Assembly (NCBI RefSeq): GCF_047675955.1
Contig: NC_132925.1
Coordinates: 18,872,688-18,936,687, forward strand
Reading direction: 5' to 3'
DNA: 64,000 nt
From: Chlorocebus sabaeus
Taxonomy: Eukaryota; Chordata; Mammalia; Primates; Cercopithecidae
The notes beneath the pieces were generated by a model that had not been told where the DNA came from, made no database searches, and saw nothing but the letters and a program-made list of their open reading frames with translations. Below, in pieces: positions 59,548 through 64,000 of this stretch. A program made the position numbers and the translations under genes. How positions within the stretch are numbered: position 1 is the stretch's first letter; each line of letters begins with the position of its first letter.

Positions 59548-60189
59548 TTTCGTCGAATTGTCTATCTGTATTCATTTGGATCTCACTGAGTTTCCTTAAG
59601 ATTATTATTTTGAACTACTTTTCTGGCATTTTGTATGTTTCTTTATCATTGGGGACTGTTACTGGAGAATTACTGTGTTCTTTTGGAGGCATCATGTTTC
59701 CTGGCTTTTTCATGTTTATGTGTTTCTAGTTTGATTTCAATGCATCTGGTGAAATAGTCACCTCTTCCAATTTTATGGAGTAGGTTTTGTAGAGAAACAC
59801 TTATTCATGTGGATGGGACTTGGTGGTGTCAGTTAAATGGGGTGCATTGCCTCTGGTTCTAGGTAGATGCAATAGTATAGTCTGTATATCAGTTTTTTAG
59901 CTATAATTCACACTAATGATATATGGGAGTTTCTCAGTGGCCTGGGCTGCAAGGGCTTGTGGCAGCAGGCATGTGGCTCTGCTGCTGATGGACTTGCCAG
60001 GTTTCTCAGGACAGGTGCACATGGTGGGTCAGCTGACTTGGGGTCTGGATGTCTGGGGTTGGGGTCCTGGGGTTATTACTCTGGCCAGGAGCGTGGATGC
60101 ACAGTTGCTCAGCTGGCCTGGAAGCATTTCCACTGGGAGTGGCCTGTGAGGTTGTTTCTCAGCCTTGCGACGGGGTGCAGGGCTGCAGA
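59548..60189 (-). mobile_element. L1M 5' fragment (5' UTR and ORF1 start) flanked by TSD
   Basis: About 640 bases with L1 ORF1-start and 5' UTR character: gactgttactggagaattac, tgtgttcttttggaggcatc, gaaatagtcacctcttccaa, and a GC-richer tail end (60000-60180). An 11-bp TSD, ttgcaatttta, lies at 59537-59547 and 60190-60200. The L1 3' half and 3' UTR are absent, and at most a weak tttattt at the expected tail side is seen. Confidence 0.78.
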
Positions 60190-60343
60190 TTGCAATTTTA
60201 AGTGGAGTAGTTAGGGTAGGTTTCATTGGAAAGGAGATAATTTAAACAAGGATTTGTGGAAGTGAGTGAGTAAGCTGTGTGAATTCTTGAGGGAAGAGTG
60301 ATTCAGGCAGAGGAAATAGCCAGTGCAAAGGCCTTTAGAGCAG

Positions 60344-60886
60344 TGTATTAGTCAGAGTTCTCTAGAGGGACAGAACTAATAGGATAGGTGTATATATGAA
60401 GGGGAGCTTATAAAGGAGTATTGACACATGATTACAAAGTGAAGTCCCACAATGCGCCATCTGCAAGCTGAGGAGCAAGGAAGCCAGCTTGAGTGCTAAA
60501 ACCTCAAAAGTAGGGAGGCTGATAGTGCAGCCTTCAGTCTGCGTCCAAAGGCCTGAGAGCCCCTGGCACTGGTATAGGGTCCAAGAGTTCAAAAGCTGAA
60601 GAACTTGGAGTCCGATGTTCGAGGGCAGGAAGCATCCAGCATGGGACAAAGATGGAGACAAGAAGACTCAGCAAGTCTGCTCTTTCTACCCTTTTCTGCC
60701 TGCTTTATTCTAGCTGTGCTGGCAGCTGATTAGATGGTGCCCAGCCGGACTGAGGGTGAGTCTGCCTCTCCCAGTTCACTGACTCAAATGTTAATCTCCT
60801 TTGGCAACACCCTCACAGACACGCCCAGGATCAATACTTTGCATCCTTCAATCCAATCAAGTTGATACTCAATATTAACCATCACA
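60344..60886 (-). mobile_element. MLT2-type (ERVL) solo LTR, antisense
   Basis: It starts tgtattagtcagagttctct and ends actcaatattaaccatcaca. Inside are agagggacagaactaatagg, ggcagctgattagatggtgc, and gactcaaatgttaatctcct. The 5-bp flanks agcag (60339-60343) and agtgg (60887-60891) match at three of five positions. It entered three bases inside the Charlie element's left end. Confidence 0.85.
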
Positions 60887-60946
60887 AGTGGATATAAGAA
60901 AACTACAGTCTGTGGGCTGTATCTGGCCTGTCAACTGTTTTTGTCA

Positions 60947-62559
60947 GGAAAGTTTTTTTTGTTTTTTGTTTTATAATTATACTTTAAGTTCTAGGGTACA
61001 TGTGCATAATGTGCAGGTTTGTTACATATGTATACTTGTGCCATGTTGGTGTGCTGCCAAGTGATCTCATTGTTCAGCTCCCGCCTATGAGTGAGAACAT
61101 GCGGTGTTTGGTTTTCTGTTCTTGTGATAGTTTGCTAAGAATGATGGTTTCCAGCTGCATCCATGTCCCTACAAAGGACACAAACTCATCCTTTTTTATG
61201 GCTGCATAGTATTCCATGGTGTATATGTGCCACATTTTCTTAATCCAGTCTGTCACTGATGGACATTTGGGTTGATTCCAAGTCTTTGCTATTGTGAAAA
61301 GTGCCACAATGAACATACGTGTGCATGTGTCTTTATAGCAGCATGATTTATAATCCTTTGGGTATATACCCAGTAATGGGATGGCTGGGTCATATGGTAC
61401 TTCTAGTTCTAGATCCTTGAGGAATCGCCATACTGTTTTCCATAATGGTTGAATTAGTTTACAATCTCACCAACAGTGTAAAAGTGTTCCTATTTCTCTA
61501 CATCCTCTCCAGTACCTGTTGTTTCCTGACTTTTTAATGATCGCCATTCTAACTGGTGTGAGACAGTGTCTCATTGTGGTTTTGATTTTCATTTCTCTGA
61601 TGGCCAGTGATGACGAGCATTTTTTTCATGTGTCTGTTGGTTGTATGAATGTCTTCTTTTGAGAAATGTCTGTTCATATCCTTTGCCCACTTTTTGATGG
61701 GGTTGTTTTTTTTCTTGTAAATTTGTTTGAGTTCTTTGTAGGTTCTGGGTATTAGCCGTTTGTCAGATGAGTAGATTGCAAAAATTTTCTCCCATTCTGT
61801 AGGTTGTCTGTTCACTCTGATGGTAGTTTCTTTTGCTGTGCAGAAGCTCTTTAGTTTAATTAGATCCCATTTGTCAATTTTGGCTTTTGTTGCCATTGCT
61901 TTTGGTGTTTCAGACATGAAGTCCTTGCCCATGCCTATGTCCTGAAAGGTATTACCTAGGTTTTCTTCTAGGGTTCTTATGGTATTAGGTCTAACATTTA
62001 AGTCTCTAATCCATCTTGAATTAATTTTCATATAAGGAGTAAGGAAAGGATCCAGTTTCAGCTTTCTACTTATGGCTAGCCAATTTTCCCAGTACCATTT
62101 ATTAAATAGGGAATCCTTTCTCCATTTCTTGTTTTTCTGAGGTTTGTCAAAGATCAGATGGCTGTAGATGTGTGGTATTATTTCTGAGGACTCTGCTCTG
62201 TTCCATTGGTCTATATCTCTGTTTTGGTACCCATACCATGCTGTTTTGGTTACTGTAGCCTTGTAGTATACTTTGAAGTCAGGTAGCGTGATGCCTCCAG
62301 CTTTGTTCTTTTGACTTAGGATTGTCTTGGCAATGCGGGGTCTTTTTTGGTTCCATATGAACTTTAAAGCAGTTTTTTCCAATTCTGTGAAGCAACTCAT
62401 TGGTAGCTTGATGGGGATGGCATTGAATCTATAAATTACCTTGGGCAGTATGGCCATTTTCACGATATTGATTCTTCCAATCCATGAGCATGGTATGTTC
62501 TTCCATTTCTTTGTGTCCTCTTTTATTTCACTGAGCAGTGGTTTGTAGTTCTCCTTGAA
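60947..62559 (-). mobile_element. 5'-truncated L1PA LINE, antisense
   Basis: The youngest L1 in the window: a T-rich tail, then ataattatactttaagttct, agggtacatgtgcataatgt, followed by ORF2 sequence to the C-terminal third. The 3' UTR has an internal deletion of roughly 130 bases near 61056. No clean TSD was found, and a small piece of the Charlie target appears missing at the right junction. Confidence 0.94.
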
Positions 62560-62586
62560 GCTATGCACATTTGTTTCCCTTTGCAT
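61549..62586 (-). pseudogene. L1 ORF2 C-terminal remnant, 345-codon open frame
   Basis: The longest open frame in the window. It starts at an ATG in hAT-Charlie sequence at 62586, continues for about eight codons, then reads L1 ORF2 from just after the reverse transcriptase core, with landmarks such as WKNIPCSWIGRINIVKMAIL, LEKTALKFIWNQKRPRIAKT and WAKDMNRHFSKEDIHTTNRH. A frameshift ends it near 61549, and the final ORF2 part (61316-61074, with WIKKMWHIYTMEYYAAIKKD) is in another frame. Endonuclease and catalytic reverse transcriptase residues are absent. Confidence 0.9.
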
Positions 62587-62640
62587 ATGGTTTCTTTTGT
62601 GCTAAATCAGCAGAGTTGAATATTTGCAATAGAAACTCAT

Positions 62641-63290
62641 ATCCACCATAGCCAAGATGTGGAAACAACCTAAGTGTCTGTCAAGGATCAATGGATAAAA
62701 ACAATTGTGGTGTATATATAAAATGGAATATTATTCAACCTTAAAAAAAGTGAAATCCTGCCATCTGTGACTGCATGGATGAAACCTGGAGGACATTATG
62801 CTAAGTGAAATAACACAGGAACAGAAACACAAATACTACATGATTTTACTTACATGTGGAATCTAAAAAAAAATCAAATTCTTAGAAGCAGAGAGTAGAT
62901 GGTAGTTACCAGGGGCAGGAATGGGGTGGGGTTGTGTGTTGTTGGGGAGGTGGGGAAATGGGAAGATACTGCTTAAAAGGTACAATATTTCAGTTACATA
63001 GGATGAATAAATTCTAGAGATCCAATGTACAATGTTGAGACTATGGTTAATAATACTGTACTGTATACTTGAAATTTACTGAGAGAGTAGATCTTCAGTG
63101 TTCTCACTACAAACGCAAAAAGGTAAATATGTGGAGATGGATATGTTAATTAGCTTGACAGTATTAATTAGTTCACTAAGTATATGTATATCAGAACACC
63201 ATGTTGTACACCTTAAATATATACAGTTTTTATTAAGTAAAATAAAGATGCTTAACTTTCCAAAAGAAAAGGATAAAAGGGAAAGGAGAA
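62641..63290 (+). mobile_element. L1MA/L1MB 3' end, sense
   Basis: Blocks: aagatgtggaaacaacctaa, gcatggatgaaacctggagg, acattatgctaagtgaaata, cttagaagcagagagtagat, and gttgtacaccttaaatata. A degenerate A-rich tail reaches 63290. The flanks agaaactcat (62631-62640) and agaagcttat (63291-63300) match at 8 of 10 positions and fit an old TSD in the Charlie element. Confidence 0.9.
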
Positions 63291-63400
63291 AGAAGCTTAT
63301 GGCCTTCAAGGCCCGAACTATTTACTATCTGAAGAACATTACAAAAATATTTGCCAGCTGCTGCTCTAGAGGCCAGTGCTGGAGTGGAATGAACAAATAA

Positions 63401-64000
63401 CAAATTCCTGCTTTTACTATTTTGAGGGGAAATAATTTTTTTTAAAAAAATTATTTATTAATTGGTTCTTCTTATGATGAAAGCTTTTCAGCTTATTCAG
63501 ACTATATCTTGGAAAGCACATTATTAATAGATTTATTCTTCAAACAGACAAAATAAGACATTCAACTGTTTTTAATCATCTATGTTTTCTAATAGTGACA
63601 AATTATACTTTTTTTTTTATGTTTTGGTTATTAAAAAAAGTTTTTTGCATTCAAAGAACATTAAAAAACAAATGGTGAACAGAGTGTGATACCAGACTAT
63701 GTCCAACAGGTGGCTGTATTTCTCAAAGTTTCAAATCCAGCTCAATTGCCCGTTGCATGCAAATTTCCATCTCAGTTTTCAGCTACCACACACTAGTTCT
63801 GTGATTCCAGGATAATTAATTCTATAACCGAGGATTAAACAGTGAGACTGGAAAGTGATAAGTAATCACATAACCAGAGATTATTTTATTGACTTTATTC
63901 AGTACTTCTATTGCTCATCCAACAGATTCAAAATCAATATTTGACCATGTCTTCAGTCTGGTTAGTCCCTCTGTGGTGCCCTTCCAAATTAAACAGGAAG
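63401..64000. other. Unique AT-rich sequence to window end
   Basis: About 600 bases without a recognised gene or repeat. A/T runs lie at 63432-63452 and 63609-63618. Confidence 0.5.

Larger units (their letters stand above)
60341..63363 (+). mobile_element. hAT-Charlie (MER1-group) element, split by three insertions
   Basis: Pieces: 60341-60343 and 60887-60946 (agaaaactacagtctgtggg, ctgtatctggcctgtcaact), 62560-62640 (ttctttt gtgctaaatcag, cagagttgaatatttgcaat), and 63291-63363 (cttatggccttcaaggcccg, aactatttactatctgaaga). An 8-bp TSD, ctttagag (60333-60340) and ctctagag (63364-63371), with one mismatch, fits hAT insertion into the L2. Orientation is relative to the remembered consensus. Confidence 0.8.
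59376..63400 (-). mobile_element. L2 LINE copy hosting a five-element nest
   Basis: L2 antisense blocks appear in order on both sides of two insertions. 59376-59547: cttgagtatctattacatgc, caggcactgctctaagtgtt, gttatgaacaaaaataaagc. 60201-60340: agtggagtagttagggtagg, ttcaggcagaggaaatagcc, agtgcaaaggcctttagag. 63372 onward: gccagtgctggagtggaatg. Removing the inserted elements restores a continuous L2 order. Confidence 0.82.

Noticed and set aside
61074..62586. L1PA copy as an active element
   Set aside because: It is 5'-truncated and its ORF2 remnant is frameshifted, with no ORF1, endonuclease or complete reverse transcriptase.

Overview
This window is nuclear DNA from a catarrhine primate, most likely an Old World monkey. 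Alu, L1, MIR, L2, MaLR (THE1/MST/MLT1), MLT2, hAT-Charlie and Tigger repeats lie in AT-rich DNA. The Alu at 8779-9078 carries sequence variants, such as gatccggccactgcactcc, that I associate with the cercopithecoid AluYR lineage. No protein-coding gene, tRNA, rRNA or recognisable small RNA gene was found, so the window reads as intergenic or deep intronic. Every long open frame lies in a mobile element or looks accidental.

Layout. 1-7.7 kb: mostly unique AT-rich DNA with an L2 interrupted by a MER5A and two weak LTR-like pieces. 7.7-10.1 kb: an old L1M 3' end on the minus strand carrying an AluYR and an MLT1, ending at a Tigger element whose right end was hit by another Alu. 10.5-16.2 kb: unique DNA, an AluS, a MIR, an eroded LTR and a 5'-truncated L1P with target-site duplications (TSDs). 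16.5-31.5 kb: mostly unique DNA with scattered MIR, L2, MER5A, L1M, MLT1 and MST copies, an AluYd-like element, a short 5'-truncated Alu, a cluster of transcription-factor-like motifs near 26.1 kb, and a CpG-richer block at 30.6-31.3 kb. 31.5-32.6 kb: L1 nested in L1. 32.6-38.3 kb: mainly unique, with a double hairpin and a THE1 solo LTR. 38.3-46.55 kb: a nearly full-length L1 (minus strand) split by a two-LTR THE1 provirus. 47.36-48.72 kb: a second two-LTR MaLR provirus. 49.3-56.2 kb: L1M/L1ME remnants, an AluS, an MST LTR, and a MER5 split by an MLT1. 56.2-59.3 kb: unique DNA, a MIR and a 3'-truncated Alu. 59.4-63.4 kb: an L2 that received an L1 5' fragment and a hAT-Charlie element; the Charlie element then received an MLT2 LTR, an L1M and an L1PA.

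Nothing here forms a working gene system. The main value is the insertion history, since many junctions keep TSDs, and a few odd structures. Those include an L1 5' fragment with TSDs but no 3' end, an Alu with a possible 5' extension, a 55-bp duplication that breaks the THE1 internal frame, and adjacent perfect hairpins. Family names come from remembered consensus patterns, so subfamily calls and element edges are approximate.
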